A stretch of 64,000 nt of DNA from Leptospiraceae bacterium (GTDB lineage Bacteria; Spirochaetota; Leptospiria; Leptospirales; Leptospiraceae): contig JACKPB010000006.1 of the NCBI GenBank assembly GCA_024233875.1, forward strand, positions 270,032 through 334,031, in the 5' to 3' direction. The position numbers and the translations under genes were made by a program. Positions 53,555-62,988 of this stretch are shown here, one piece after another. How positions within the stretch are numbered: position 1 is the first letter of the stretch; the number at the start of each line of letters is the position of its first letter. The notes below the pieces were generated by a model that worked only from the letters and a program-made list of their open reading frames with translations, did no database searches and was not told the origin of the DNA.

Positions 53555-55406
53555 AGAGAGCTTTGTACTTGGAACCGAGAGCCATCAATTCTTCATGGGT
53601 TCCGTGTTCGACGATCTCTCCCTCTTCAAGGTAGTAGATCCGGTTGGCTATCTGAATGGTCGAAAGTCTATGAGCGATGATGAAGGCAGTTCGATTCTTA
53701 AAGAGTCGGTCGAGGGCTTCCTGAACCAGACGTTCGGTCTCATTGTCCAGCGCGGAGGTGGCTTCATCTAAGATCAAGATCTCGGGATTCAAGAGGATCG
53801 CTCGGGCTATGGAAATCCTCTGTCTCTGTCCTCCGGAAAGCATCACACCATTCTCACCGATGAGGGTGTCGAATCCATACTCGAGATTGTCGATGAAGTC
53901 GAGGGCATTGGCATCCGCACAGGCTTTTCGAATCTCTTCTTCGGTGTGTCCCGGTTTTCCGAGGGTGATGTTTTCACGAATATTGGTATTGAATAGAAAA
54001 ATATCCTGAGTCACCACTCCCACCTTGGAGCGCACGGCTGAGATCTTGAGCTTTCGGATGTCGTTTGTATTGAAGAGAACCGAACCTTCTGTGGGATCGA
54101 TCAATCTTCCGAGTAGATCCTTTAAGGTTGATTTCCCTGCCCCGCTGGGTCCCACAAAGGCTATGGTCTCTCCGCGCTGGACTTTGAGGTTTATGGATTT
54201 GAGAGCAAATTTATTGGAATCGGGATACTTATAGCTCACATCCACCAGTTGGATTTCTTTGACTTTCTTACCCAATTCAACTGTCTTGTTGGATTCCACG
54301 ATATCCGGCTTCATGTCGATGATGTCGAAAACTCTTTCGGCAGCGGCGATTGCCGAGTTCAAAAGGTTGAACATCACACTCATTTGTTTGAGGGGACGCA
54401 TGATGAAGACAAGGGTGAGGAAGAAGGCAAGAAACATCCCCTTGGAAAAATTCTCATTGGCAATGAGATAGGCTCCGAAGGCGAGAAATATCGTTGCGAT
54501 CACTGATCCAAAGAGCTCGATGATGGCGGGACCGATTTGATGATAGAAATGTCCCTTAAAGGTTTTCTCGGAGAGGGCTTTGTTTATATCAAAAAATTTT
54601 CCTGATTCTTTCTTCTCCATTCCGAAGGCGCGTATCACACGAATCCCCGCGAGCATTTCCTGGAGGTGACCGTTGAGTTCGGAAAGTCGTTCCTGCTGAC
54701 TTCTGGTGGCTTTTCTGATCTTATCCGTGAAAGCGGTGATCGGTCCCATGATCAGGGGTATGATAATGAAGACCAAAAGAAACATCTTCCAACTCAGGAA
54801 AAAGAGCAGGAGGAGGTGGGTGACGATATAAAAAAAATCGATGATGGCATCTTTGAGATCTCCGGATATGATCTTTCCGAGAATCTCAACGTCGTTTATG
54901 ATCCGGCTCATAAGTATCCCCGTCTTTTCCTTCACAAAGGAATGGAGGGGAATGATCTGGATCTTTTCATAAATCTCCAGCCGCAGATCCCGTATCGCCA
55001 TCGCCCCCGTTGAATTGATAAAGTAGACGGCACCCGTGAGGCTGAGGAGTTTCAAAATGTAAACAGGAAAGACAATGAGTACAAAGGTATAGACCACCTC
55101 ATCCGGACTCAGGGAGGCGAAGTATTGGTTGATACGTTTTTTGTATCTCGCAAGCCTCAATTCCAGACCCTCGAGACGTGATAGGGGTTCGTGGTTTTTG
55201 ATCTTGTCGAGGACGATAGTGTCCCGTTTGGTCATAGAAATCTGAAACTTGTAGTGAGATGTCTTTCCCATCGAATCAAATATGGGAACCATACTCGATA
55301 GGGAGACTCCATTGAAGATGGAGACCAGAAATGAGAGAAAGATTCCGAGACCCAGTCTTCCCTTGTACTGAAGGGAATATCTCAGAAGTCTTTTGAATAG
55401 GATCAC
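53529..55406 (-). CDS. MsbA-like ABC exporter (fused membrane and ATPase domains)
   Basis: 625-residue homodimeric-type ABC exporter. Residues 1-350 form a six-helix transmembrane domain with a longer first loop than usual (residues 40-95, GKTSHYKFQISMTKRDTIVL). Residues 380-620 form the ATPase domain: Walker A FVGPSGAGKSTLKDLLGRL, Q-loop VGVVTQDIFLFN, signature MLSGGQRQRISIARAILLNP, Walker B EILILDEATSALD and His in IIAHRLSTI. The family moves lipid A, lipids or drugs; MsbA-type is the most likely class. It starts at GTG; no ATG with a better ribosome-binding site is seen nearby. It lies upstream of dusA. Confidence 0.88.
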   Translation of the reverse strand: MILFKRLLRYSLQYKGRLGLGIFLSFLVSIFNGVSLSSMVPIFDSMGKTSHYKFQISMTKRDTIVLDKIKNHEPLSRLEGLELRLARYKKRINQYFASLSPDEVVYTFVLIVFPVYILKLLSLTGAVYFINSTGAMAIRDLRLEIYEKIQIIPLHSFVKEKTGILMSRIINDVEILGKIISGDLKDAIIDFFYIVTHLLLLFFLSWKMFLLVFIIIPLIMGPITAFTDKIRKATRSQQERLSELNGHLQEMLAGIRVIRAFGMEKKESGKFFDINKALSEKTFKGHFYHQIGPAIIELFGSVIATIFLAFGAYLIANENFSKGMFLAFFLTLVFIMRPLKQMSVMFNLLNSAIAAAERVFDIIDMKPDIVESNKTVELGKKVKEIQLVDVSYKYPDSNKFALKSINLKVQRGETIAFVGPSGAGKSTLKDLLGRLIDPTEGSVLFNTNDIRKLKISAVRSKVGVVTQDIFLFNTNIRENITLGKPGHTEEEIRKACADANALDFIDNLEYGFDTLIGENGVMLSGGQRQRISIARAILLNPEILILDEATSALDNETERLVQEALDRLFKNRTAFIIAHRLSTIQIANRIYYLEEGEIVEHGTHEELMALGSKYKALYDYQFTPT

Positions 55407-55544
55407 TCTACTAACGAACTTAGAGATAGAATCATGATCAAGTCTTTTTCCAAACCAGAAATTTAAGTTTTTTAGGAAAAAGATTGCCAGATTCTGATTT
55501 CATAAAGAAATTTAACTCAAGAATTTTTAAAAGGAGGGGTTGAG

Positions 55545-56225
55545 ATGGCCGTACCAATTCAGAAAAAAGCAAAACCCGGAGAAGGGGGAAGTGCAGGAGG
55601 GGGAGGAGATGTAATTGCCAGATTGGTTGCCGCCGCGCCCTCTGCTTTAAAAGCCAGAGCTATGAAAAACATTCCCATCATTTACAAAGAATGTATCAAA
55701 GCCGGAGTGACTGATCCGGGACAGATAGCCTATGTCCTCGCTACTGCAGAGCACGAGTCCAAACTCGGAGCCATGATGATGGAAAGGCAGTGGATCAAAG
55801 ACGAAGCCGCCAATGTGAAGTACTTCAACGAAAAATACGGCGGAAGAAAAGATCTCGGAAACACTCAACCCGGAGATGGAGCCAAGTTTCGTGGACGGGG
55901 ATTCTGTCAGATCACCGGACGTGTCAACTACACCGATTGGTCGAGACGACTCGGGATTGATCTACTTTCCAACCCCGATCTGGCCGCCAAGGACATCACC
56001 ATTGCCTCCAGGATTCTTGTCATCGGAATGAGGGAAGGTTCTTTTACCAAACGTCATAAGCTCGAGACTCATATCAATGGAGCCAAGAGAGATTTCTGGA
56101 ATGCAAGACGAATCATAAACGCACCGGAAAATCCCAAAAACCCCGCAGACGATGCCCAGAAAAAGAAAGCAACCAAAGAGATTGCTGAGATGGCAGAAAG
56201 ATACTACAAAGCTCAGGTAGGCTGA
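55545..56225 (+). CDS. GH19 chitinase-like / endolysin-type lysozyme
   Basis: 226 residues, no clear signal peptide; a Gly-rich N-terminal linker (GEGGSAGGGGDVIARL) precedes the domain. The core shows AYVLATAEHESKLGAMM with the Glu expected as the catalytic acid, then GDGAKFRGRGFCQITGRVNY, a phrase typical of GH19 enzymes and phage endolysins. Length fits a single catalytic domain. A strong AAAGGAGG site precedes the ATG. It is immediately followed by pgeF, which suggests a role in the cell wall. Export route is unclear. Confidence 0.75.
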   Translation: MAVPIQKKAKPGEGGSAGGGGDVIARLVAAAPSALKARAMKNIPIIYKECIKAGVTDPGQIAYVLATAEHESKLGAMMMERQWIKDEAANVKYFNEKYGGRKDLGNTQPGDGAKFRGRGFCQITGRVNYTDWSRRLGIDLLSNPDLAAKDITIASRILVIGMREGSFTKRHKLETHINGAKRDFWNARRIINAPENPKNPADDAQKKKATKEIAEMAERYYKAQVG

Positions 56226-56930
56226 TTGATCTTCCAAAACTTTCAATCCGGCTCCTACTACGGAGAATTCGGGGTACTCGGAAGATCTGAAGTCCCCGAT
56301 GAATTGTTTTCCGGTGGCAATTCCTATCTCAAGATCAAAAAATTTCTCTCTCTCCTCTTTAGATTGCCTCCGGAGAGTGTGATACTTCTCAATCAGGTCC
56401 ATGGTTCGGTTGTCTTCCGGGTGCCCGCTGAGATCTCGGAGGAAGCAAATGGAGACGGGATCTTCACTACCTCTCCCAATTATCTCTTGGTGATCAAGAC
56501 CGCTGACTGTATGCCGATCTACTTCTGGTCGGAATCAAAGCCCTTCATAGCCCTTCTTCACTCGGGCTGGAGGGGAACTCACAGGCAAATCACCGAACAA
56601 TTTCTCTCTCGCATCCAATCTGAAATCGATCGGAAGGAACTCAGGTCATTTCTCGGACCCTGCATTCGTCAGGAAGACTACGAGGTGGATGAATTTGTGA
56701 TCAATCATTTTCTCGAGTATCCCACTGCTTGTACGGAAGGCGTCAGAGAGGGAAAATTTCAACTGGGATTGGAAAAAGTTTTGGACTCGATTTTAAAAAA
56801 GGAAGGGGTCAAATTGGATGACTGCGGTATCTCTGTATTTCAGGATGAGAGATACTACAGCCATCGGAAAGGGGATCAGGGAAGAAATCTCAATTACATT
56901 CTACTCCGACCTTCTCCCGGTTCTACTTGA
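56226..56930 (+). CDS. pgeF: Peptidoglycan editing factor PgeF (YfiH/laccase-domain)
   Basis: 234-residue purine nucleosidase/multicopper-oxidase-like fold protein that removes wrong amino acids from peptidoglycan precursors in E. coli. The metal-binding motifs LLNQVHGS, IKTADCMPI, ALLHSGWRGT and FLGPCIRQ are present, with the His, Cys and His ligands in order. The start appears to be a TTG directly after the lysozyme gene's stop codon. An ATG is not available nearby, so the two genes are coupled. It overlaps the convergent rhodanese gene by 8 bases. Confidence 0.88.
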   Translation: MIFQNFQSGSYYGEFGVLGRSEVPDELFSGGNSYLKIKKFLSLLFRLPPESVILLNQVHGSVVFRVPAEISEEANGDGIFTTSPNYLLVIKTADCMPIYFWSESKPFIALLHSGWRGTHRQITEQFLSRIQSEIDRKELRSFLGPCIRQEDYEVDEFVINHFLEYPTACTEGVREGKFQLGLEKVLDSILKKEGVKLDDCGISVFQDERYYSHRKGDQGRNLNYILLRPSPGST

Positions 56931-57288
56931 CTTTAGGCATATGATTGAGACCGCCGGCATTGATTACATTCACGTATCCGGCGTTCATTAGCATTTTCTT
57001 CACGGTTTCTGCTCTCCCGCCCGAACGACAATAGAGAACGATGTCCTTATTTTTATCGCCACCAAATTCAGAAAGTCTGGCAGAGACCTCGTCTATCGGT
57101 ATATTCTTAGCTCCCTCGTAATGGCCGGATGCAAACTCTTCTACAGATCTAACATCTACCACCAGGGCACCATTTTGAATCTTTTGAGAAATCTCATTTT
57201 TGTCCGCGTGGACTTTATTACCGCATCCAATAAAAAAGCAGAATGCCAGCAAAGCAAAAGCTAATCCGAAGAAAACACTCAATTTCAT
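56923..57288 (-). CDS. Rhodanese-domain lipoprotein
   Basis: 121-residue single-domain rhodanese on the periplasmic side. Lipobox Cys22 (LAFCFFIGC). The rhodanese core reads LVVDVRSVEEFASGHYEGAK and IVLYCRSGGRAETV, with the active-site Cys in YCRSGGRA. Such proteins move sulfane sulfur. Co-transcribed with the DUF2892 membrane protein: their coding regions abut. Probably involved in sulfide or persulfide handling; this is inferred. Confidence 0.85.
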   Translation of the reverse strand: MKLSVFFGLAFALLAFCFFIGCGNKVHADKNEISQKIQNGALVVDVRSVEEFASGHYEGAKNIPIDEVSARLSEFGGDKNKDIVLYCRSGGRAETVKKMLMNAGYVNVINAGGLNHMPKVK

Positions 57289-57492
57289 CTATTCATCCTT
57301 TTTTGTAGAAATTTTTAGAGGCAAGTACAGAGGGCAAAAAGAAATCACACTGGTCAGGATGAATACACCACCTAGCCCGAGAAGAACCATCCCTACCGTT
57401 CCTTCTACAACGTTCAAAAAATAGAGTGCAGCAAAAACTATAGCTACTACAACTCTGGCGATTCGATCGACCATACCCATGTTCTGTTTCAT
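57289..57492 (-). CDS. DUF2892 (YgaP membrane-type) protein
   Basis: 67 residues: MVDRIARVVVAIVFAALYFL, GTVGMVLLGLGGVFILTSVI, FCPLYLPLKIST. Two hydrophobic segments and the CPLY motif are the DUF2892 pattern, as in the membrane half of YgaP, whose other half is a rhodanese. Here the two halves are separate neighbouring genes. AGGAGA precedes the ATG at 57492; a second ATG four codons in is also possible. Confidence 0.85.
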   Translation of the reverse strand: MKQNMGMVDRIARVVVAIVFAALYFLNVVEGTVGMVLLGLGGVFILTSVISFCPLYLPLKISTKKDE

Positions 57493-57555
57493 AATAAGTC
57501 TCCTAATTGATTACCAGTTTAGGAAAGATTCTTATCCTGTCAAGACTTATATACT

Positions 57556-57578
57556 ATACTGGGTATATTATACTGGGT
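57556..57578 (-). promoter_or_regulatory. Direct repeats before the DUF2892-rhodanese operon
   Basis: Two ATACTGGGT sequences 14 bases apart (ACCCAGTAT on the coding strand) lie about 65-85 bases before the DUF2892 start codon, in a TA-rich stretch that could include the promoter. Probably an operator; no regulator gene is nearby. Confidence 0.45.
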
Positions 57579-57581
57579 TTC

Positions 57582-58157
57582 TCAGGAAAATACAGAATTG
57601 TAGAGATTTGAGAATTGGATTTGAATGGCCGAAATGGGATGCTGAACGATTTCCTGTTTTTCTGAAAAAACTTTTGAAAGTTCACCGTAGTACCATTTCT
57701 GTTCGGATTTGGGTGCATTGAACCTCTTCCAGATCTCTTCTCCCAGAACCTCTCTATCCAAGTATACTGATTGTAAGTTATCAAACTTATCCACCAGGGC
57801 AATGGCAAGAGTGTCCAGTCGGGAACATTCTTTCAGATAGGAAATCGTATGGGTCTTTCTCTCCTTCCAGGTGGATGCTTCGGGCAGAAGAGAATCTCTA
57901 TCTTCACTTGTGGAGAGAACAAGTTCAAGGATGTTTTCACCGAACTCATCCCTTATCCTTTCGGGAGTGATCTCTGTGTCTTCCAGAAGATCATGGAAGA
58001 GTCCTGCGATTCTGGTTTCCTCGGGAAGGTTGTACCTACTCAGGATCGAATAGACAGTGAGGGGATGAATGATGTAGGGTATCTCTGTAGATTTTCTAAA
58101 CTGATGTCTGTGGGCATCAAAGGCAAAGCCCAGAGCTTTCTGAATGATTTCATGCAT
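57582..58157 (-). CDS. HD-domain phosphohydrolase
   Basis: 191-residue HD-superfamily hydrolase of the RelA/SpoT-hydrolase or MESH1-like type. Metal-binding positions: AFDAHRHQFRKSTEIPYIIH (His), GLFHDLLEDTEI (HD pair) and ALVDKFDNLQ (Asp). The substrate could be ppGpp or another nucleotide; the motif set fits both. Its start lies 10 bases after the sbcC stop, so it is probably the last gene of the sbcDC operon. Confidence 0.8.
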   Translation of the reverse strand: MHEIIQKALGFAFDAHRHQFRKSTEIPYIIHPLTVYSILSRYNLPEETRIAGLFHDLLEDTEITPERIRDEFGENILELVLSTSEDRDSLLPEASTWKERKTHTISYLKECSRLDTLAIALVDKFDNLQSVYLDREVLGEEIWKRFNAPKSEQKWYYGELSKVFSEKQEIVQHPISAIQIQFSNLYNSVFS

Positions 58158-58167
58158 AAGATTAGTT

Positions 58168-61100
58168 TCAGGAATCCGAAGTCCAGCTCTGTGTGATACG
58201 GGATCCCTTTTCCTCCGTATTGGTTACTTTTAGATAGGTAGCTATTTCCGATTTCATTTCCTCCACATGGGAAATCAAGCCTACGATTCGGTTCTCATTT
58301 CTGAGTGATTTGAGTGTCTGAAAGACGATATCGAGGGATTCCTGATCGAGAGAACCGAAGCCCTCATCGAGAAAGAAGAAATTTTCCTTTGCCGAGACTG
58401 AGGTTGAGATTCGATCCGAGAGGGCAATCGCCATAGCCAGAGATGCCTGAAAGAGCTGTCCTCCCGAGAGAGTCTTGATACTTCTCATCTCACCATTATT
58501 GTAGTAGTCCCTCACCGAAAATGAATTGTCCGCTCCGAGTTCGAGACGGAGTTTATTTCCCGTAAAGAGGAAAAATCTCTCATTGGCAGATTCACAGAGA
58601 TCCTTCAAAAAAATTTGTGATACATAGTTCACAAACCCCTGGGCTTCGAAGAGCTTTCGGATGGTCTTTAGATTGGCGAGTCGATCACTCAGATTCTTAC
58701 GGATTTCCAAAAGCTCTATCTTCCTCTGAATTCTTTCTGTAGCCAGTTTGATATCATTTTCAATCGCTCCGGATTTTTGATTCAGTTCGGCATTCCATTC
58801 ATTGAGTCGGGTCAATTCTTCGGAAACTTTTGCATAGAGTTCTTCGGAAAATTCATTTTTCTCCAATTCTTTCTTCAATTCGGAAATTGATTTCTTCAGA
58901 GTTTCCAGATTGTGAAAAAAGGCATCGATTTCTTTTCTCTCTTTTTCGGGATCAAAGCTTTGATTCAAAACCTTTTTGACTTCTTCTAAATCCTGAAACT
59001 TTGCCTTCTTGAGTTCGGACTTCAGTTTCTTATCCAGAATGGAGATTTCTTCCAATCCCGATTTTTTCTTTCTCTCCAGTTCCTCTATCGAGCCTTTGAG
59101 GTTGTGAATCGCAGAAAGGCAGTTATCCTTCGTTTTGCTTTCTTTTTCAAATTCGGATTCTATGTTGGCTATCAAATCATTTTGTAGGGCGATTCTCTTT
59201 TCTATCTCTTCGGGGCTGAGCTTGAGAGCTTTGGAGCTCACTTCCTCGGAAATTTCTTTCTCCTCCCGCAAGATCTTATCTTCCAGAATGGCTATGTCTT
59301 TTTCGATCAAATTGGTTTCTTTTTGAAGACTCTCTCTTTCCATAGAGATCTTCTTGAATTCGGATTCTTTTTTTTCCAAATTAGTTTCGAGATTCTGAAT
59401 CTCAGTTGAATCCTTTTCGTAGATCTTCAATTCATCCAGAATTCCTCCGAGGGCTTTCTTGAGTTCCGGGATTTCCATTTCTGTGAAGGGGAGTCCTTCG
59501 AGAGTTTGTTGGTTGAGGGAGATTTCTTTTTCGATTTCAAGCTTTCTGGATTCTAAGACTTCCCATTTGGTAAATTCCTTCAGAAAAGCATTGCCGGTAT
59601 CTATGACAAGAGTTCTCTTTGATTTCAAACTTTTTAACCCGATTTCGATTTCATCGGAAGACTTGATTTCGGTAAAGTGGTTGGAGTCATTGATTTCCGT
59701 ACTACAGATCGGACAGAGGTCGCCCGGTTTGAGACCGGCTTTGATCTTTCGAATCGTTTCGGGGGAGAGAATCTCGAGAGCTTCAATTTCAGAATCTAAG
59801 GTTTGTTTCAGTTGATTCGATTTTTCTGAAAACTCTTCAAAACCTACAGGCTCTTCAAATATGTCTTGAATTAGGGATTTCAGAGTGACTTCCTTTTCCT
59901 GAAGTTCTTTCCGGATTCCTGAAATGGATTCAACCTGCTTGGAGATCGTTTCTTTCTTCATGAGTATGGTTTGGATTTGTTCTTTTTTTTGATAGATCTC
60001 ACCCGAGTCTTTCCGACCTTTCTTTCTCTCTTTTAGTTCTTCTTTCCATCGGGAAATCTCCGAGTCCATGTTTTTGAAATTCGCTTCGATTTTCTGACCT
60101 GTTTCGGTCTTCCGGCTCAATTTCAATTTGAATTCACTGAGATTCTTCTTGGATTCCAGGACATTTTTAAAGTGATTCCATTCCTCATTCTTTTTGATTT
60201 TTTCTGATTTGGTATCCAAATTTTCTTTGGCTTTCAAATAGTTTTGTTGGATAACCAAATAGTCTGATTCCTGTTTTTGCAAACTTTCTTTTCCGGAGTT
60301 CAGCTTGGATTCCAGATCTTTTAAATCCTTTAGAACTCTCGATTCATCACTCAGAAGTTGATGAAATCCGGAGTAGCAGAGATTGAATTTTTCCAGATTG
60401 GAGTTTCTTTCCCGATAAGAAGGTTCTAGATCGGTGCTCTCTTCCATCTCTTTTTCCAGTCGGACCAGTTTCTGAAAATTATTCTTTTGAACTTCCAGAG
60501 TATTGAAGCTCAGAGTTTTCACTTCCAGTTCTTTTGCCAATTTCTTTAGTTCTTTAGCAATTGATTCTTTTTCTTTCTTTAAGGAATCGAGTTTTTCTTC
60601 AGAATAATCTTCCAGTTCTATCAGGGATCCATTGATGGTATCCAACTCACTTTCTGTTGTGTTTTCCATTCGTTTGGTGGATGCGAAGAGATCAAAGCGG
60701 TCCAGGTTGAATATGGACTTGAGCATCTTGGATCGATCGGTGGCGGAGAGCTGAAGAAACTCCTGAAACTTACCCTGAGGAATGATGATGGTTTTTTTGA
60801 AATTCTCGTAGCTGACGCCCAGGATTTCCTCAGTCTTCTTCTCGGTTTTTTCCCAGTTTCCATCTACCCACTGATAGCGGTTGTGGTCCATGGTTATGGA
60901 TTTGAAATCTGTCTTTTTTCGTTTGCCCTTCGTTACAAATCGATACCTATCCTCTCCATTTCGAAATGTGAATTCCAGTTCGAGTTTATCGGAGGAAAGA
61001 TTCATGAGGTTGTAACTCCGCCCGTCAGCCTTTGTGAGTCGATCCGTCTCACCGTAGAGGCAGAAAGTGATGGCTTCGAGGATGGTAGACTTTCCGCTAC

Positions 61101-61212
61101 CCACATTTCCGAAGATTCCGAAGAGTCGGTCACTGACCAAACGTTTGAAGTCCACCTTTTGGACGGAACGATAGGAATAGATTCCGTTGAGGACGAGTTC
61201 TTCAGGTATCAT
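58168..61212 (-). CDS. sbcC: Nuclease complex ATPase subunit SbcC (Rad50-like)
   Basis: 1,014-residue SMC-like ATPase of the SbcCD complex, which trims DNA hairpins and double-strand ends. Walker A is FGIFGNVGSGKSTILEAI near residue 32; long coiled-coil arms (residues 180-460 and 530-830) enclose the zinc hook PGDLCPICSTEI near residue 500 (CPIC). The C-terminal half has the signature IKTLSGGQLFQASLAMAIAL and Walker B FFLDEGFGSLD. The coiled coil is rich in Glu/Lys. It overlaps sbcD by four bases. Confidence 0.93.
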   Translation of the reverse strand: MIPEELVLNGIYSYRSVQKVDFKRLVSDRLFGIFGNVGSGKSTILEAITFCLYGETDRLTKADGRSYNLMNLSSDKLELEFTFRNGEDRYRFVTKGKRKKTDFKSITMDHNRYQWVDGNWEKTEKKTEEILGVSYENFKKTIIIPQGKFQEFLQLSATDRSKMLKSIFNLDRFDLFASTKRMENTTESELDTINGSLIELEDYSEEKLDSLKKEKESIAKELKKLAKELEVKTLSFNTLEVQKNNFQKLVRLEKEMEESTDLEPSYRERNSNLEKFNLCYSGFHQLLSDESRVLKDLKDLESKLNSGKESLQKQESDYLVIQQNYLKAKENLDTKSEKIKKNEEWNHFKNVLESKKNLSEFKLKLSRKTETGQKIEANFKNMDSEISRWKEELKERKKGRKDSGEIYQKKEQIQTILMKKETISKQVESISGIRKELQEKEVTLKSLIQDIFEEPVGFEEFSEKSNQLKQTLDSEIEALEILSPETIRKIKAGLKPGDLCPICSTEINDSNHFTEIKSSDEIEIGLKSLKSKRTLVIDTGNAFLKEFTKWEVLESRKLEIEKEISLNQQTLEGLPFTEMEIPELKKALGGILDELKIYEKDSTEIQNLETNLEKKESEFKKISMERESLQKETNLIEKDIAILEDKILREEKEISEEVSSKALKLSPEEIEKRIALQNDLIANIESEFEKESKTKDNCLSAIHNLKGSIEELERKKKSGLEEISILDKKLKSELKKAKFQDLEEVKKVLNQSFDPEKERKEIDAFFHNLETLKKSISELKKELEKNEFSEELYAKVSEELTRLNEWNAELNQKSGAIENDIKLATERIQRKIELLEIRKNLSDRLANLKTIRKLFEAQGFVNYVSQIFLKDLCESANERFFLFTGNKLRLELGADNSFSVRDYYNNGEMRSIKTLSGGQLFQASLAMAIALSDRISTSVSAKENFFFLDEGFGSLDQESLDIVFQTLKSLRNENRIVGLISHVEEMKSEIATYLKVTNTEEKGSRITQSWTSDS

Positions 61213-62435
61213 GACTCACCTCCTGAGTTGAGAATCTCACGAAATAAAGAAATAATCTCTTCATTCGGTGGAATATTTTGTTTGAAATGAAAGTATTCGG
61301 AAAATAATTCTTCTATGGGCTTGTCCGGATCAATCGAGTGTTCGCTCTCCATTCTATCGGATAAGTTCTTAATTTCCGGAATGATATTGATGATCCTCGG
61401 GTGGGATTCCCTCAGACGTCGGTGATCTTCCGATCGGATGAAATCTTCAGTCTGCAGAGTCAGTTCTATGTAGATATCGGGATGAGAGCTCAGATATTCA
61501 ATCGCTGAATCCGTATCGGGAAATTTCCTTCTGTGGATGGGAAGACCGGATTGGATTTGGTACTTTTCGAGTTTGGCTTCTGTTCCGGGTGAGACCTCTA
61601 CGATAGAAAAGTACTTCACCTGATCGTCTTCTTTGAGTGAGTAGGGAAGGGGGGAACCGGCATAGACTATCGGATAGGGTGATTTTGAGACTACCCGATA
61701 GCGATGAAGATGACCTAAGGCGGCATATTGGATACCGGGAGGAAAGGAGGAAGTGTGAACTATGTCCGCCCCGCCCACAGTGAGAACAGATTTCTCTTCT
61801 TCCGGCTCTTCGGGTCTTTCTCCACCTTCCTTCATGACAAAGAGATGGGTGATAAGAAGGTTCACTCCATTTGTATCACAGTACTTTTCCGAGGTCGCCG
61901 CCCAGATTTCTTTTAAAATCTCACCGGGTGATTTTTCCGAATCGTTGTATCCCACTTTCAGTCTCTGTTCATTTGCGTAGGGCGTAAGAAGGATACGCAC
62001 CGGAAACTCTATGTTCGGAATTTGGATTTCCAGAAACCCGGGATCGGATCTCAGAACCCGTAGATCGGAGGAGAGGGAAAAATGGGGAAGTTCCGAATCG
62101 GGATAACCGGAGAGTATGACACCCGATTCCATGGAAAAGGGATAGGGGGCTTCGATTCTTTCCGGGCTATCGTGGTTTCCGGCTATGATGCAGATGGCTC
62201 TCTTTCCGTTGTCCGAAATCTCTTTGCAGTACTTGAAAAACAATTCCTGAGCCCGGATGGGAGGATTGAAATTGTCATAGATGTCCCCGGCAACCAGAAC
62301 CAGATGGATATCCTGTGATACAACTACCTCTTTGAGTTCCTTCAGGAAATCTTCCTGTTCTTCCAGTCTTGAAAATCTTCCGAGGAATTTTCCCAGGTGC
62401 CAGTCTCCTGTATGGAGGATTCGTAGGGGTTTCAT
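61209..62435 (-). CDS. sbcD: Nuclease SbcD (Mre11-like)
   Basis: 408-residue metallophosphatase nuclease. Metal-binding motifs: ILHTGDWHLGK (Asp, His), VLVAGDIYDNF (Asp), IAGNHDSPERI (Asn, His) and LGHLHRYRV (His pair). The ATG at 62435 is chosen because GAGGA lies at a good distance; an in-frame upstream ATG would overlap the preceding gene. Couples with sbcC through an ATGA overlap. Confidence 0.92.
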   Translation of the reverse strand: MKPLRILHTGDWHLGKFLGRFSRLEEQEDFLKELKEVVVSQDIHLVLVAGDIYDNFNPPIRAQELFFKYCKEISDNGKRAICIIAGNHDSPERIEAPYPFSMESGVILSGYPDSELPHFSLSSDLRVLRSDPGFLEIQIPNIEFPVRILLTPYANEQRLKVGYNDSEKSPGEILKEIWAATSEKYCDTNGVNLLITHLFVMKEGGERPEEPEEEKSVLTVGGADIVHTSSFPPGIQYAALGHLHRYRVVSKSPYPIVYAGSPLPYSLKEDDQVKYFSIVEVSPGTEAKLEKYQIQSGLPIHRRKFPDTDSAIEYLSSHPDIYIELTLQTEDFIRSEDHRRLRESHPRIINIIPEIKNLSDRMESEHSIDPDKPIEELFSEYFHFKQNIPPNEEIISLFREILNSGGES

Positions 62436-62445
62436 TGTTCTGTCC

Positions 62446-62889
62446 TCAGATATCATTTTCCCGCGCTACACGTTCATTGATATTCAAAAGGGAAAAAAAT
62501 TCAGACTTCGTGGGAGGCACCAAAAGGATGAGAAGAATCAGAACTGCAGAAGCGTAGAGACTGAATTCATATTTGTTTAAAAAATAAAAGACAGCATTTA
62601 TGAGACTTCCACTTTCCAATAAGGCTGTCTGAATGATTTTATAGGTTCTGTATTTTCCAAATTTTTCATTGAAGGGAATCTCTTCCTCTGTAGATCCAAT
62701 CGTCTTAGCGGGAAGGAATCTATGGAGCAAAACAGACACAAACCCCACACCGAAGCCTACAGTATTGAGAATAGAGGGAGGTTGTTCTTTGGAGTTTTGA
62801 TAGGCGATCAGTAGGACAACTACCGGTCCTAGTGCCATAGCCAGATGGATGATTCTAAGCTGTTGAAGGTTCTGTTTGAAATTAGGCAT
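62446..62889 (-). CDS. Hypothetical four-helix membrane protein
   Basis: 147 residues with hydrophobic segments at about 13-30, 43-60, 88-104 and 110-127 and a charged loop (TIGSTEEEIPFNEKFGKYRT). No family recognised. It is upstream of sbcD with a 10-base spacer, so it is probably the first gene of that operon. Its link to DNA repair, if any, is not apparent. Confidence 0.7.
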   Translation of the reverse strand: MPNFKQNLQQLRIIHLAMALGPVVVLLIAYQNSKEQPPSILNTVGFGVGFVSVLLHRFLPAKTIGSTEEEIPFNEKFGKYRTYKIIQTALLESGSLINAVFYFLNKYEFSLYASAVLILLILLVPPTKSEFFSLLNINERVARENDI

Positions 62890-62951
62890 GTGTCAGGGTG
62901 AATTGTACCAAAAAATGTGTCAATTTGTAAAACCTGACAAGACTGAGGGAA

Positions 62952-62981
62952 CCGTCGGGATGGCGGGAACTATCCCGACGG
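62952..62981. terminator. Hairpin between the small membrane-peptide gene and the sbcDC operon
   Basis: A perfect 10-bp stem (CCGTCGGGAT / ATCCCGACGG) with a 10-base loop, 8 bases past the stop codon of the 34-residue gene. No long T-run follows. Confidence 0.6.
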
Positions 62982-62988
62982 ATAAGAT

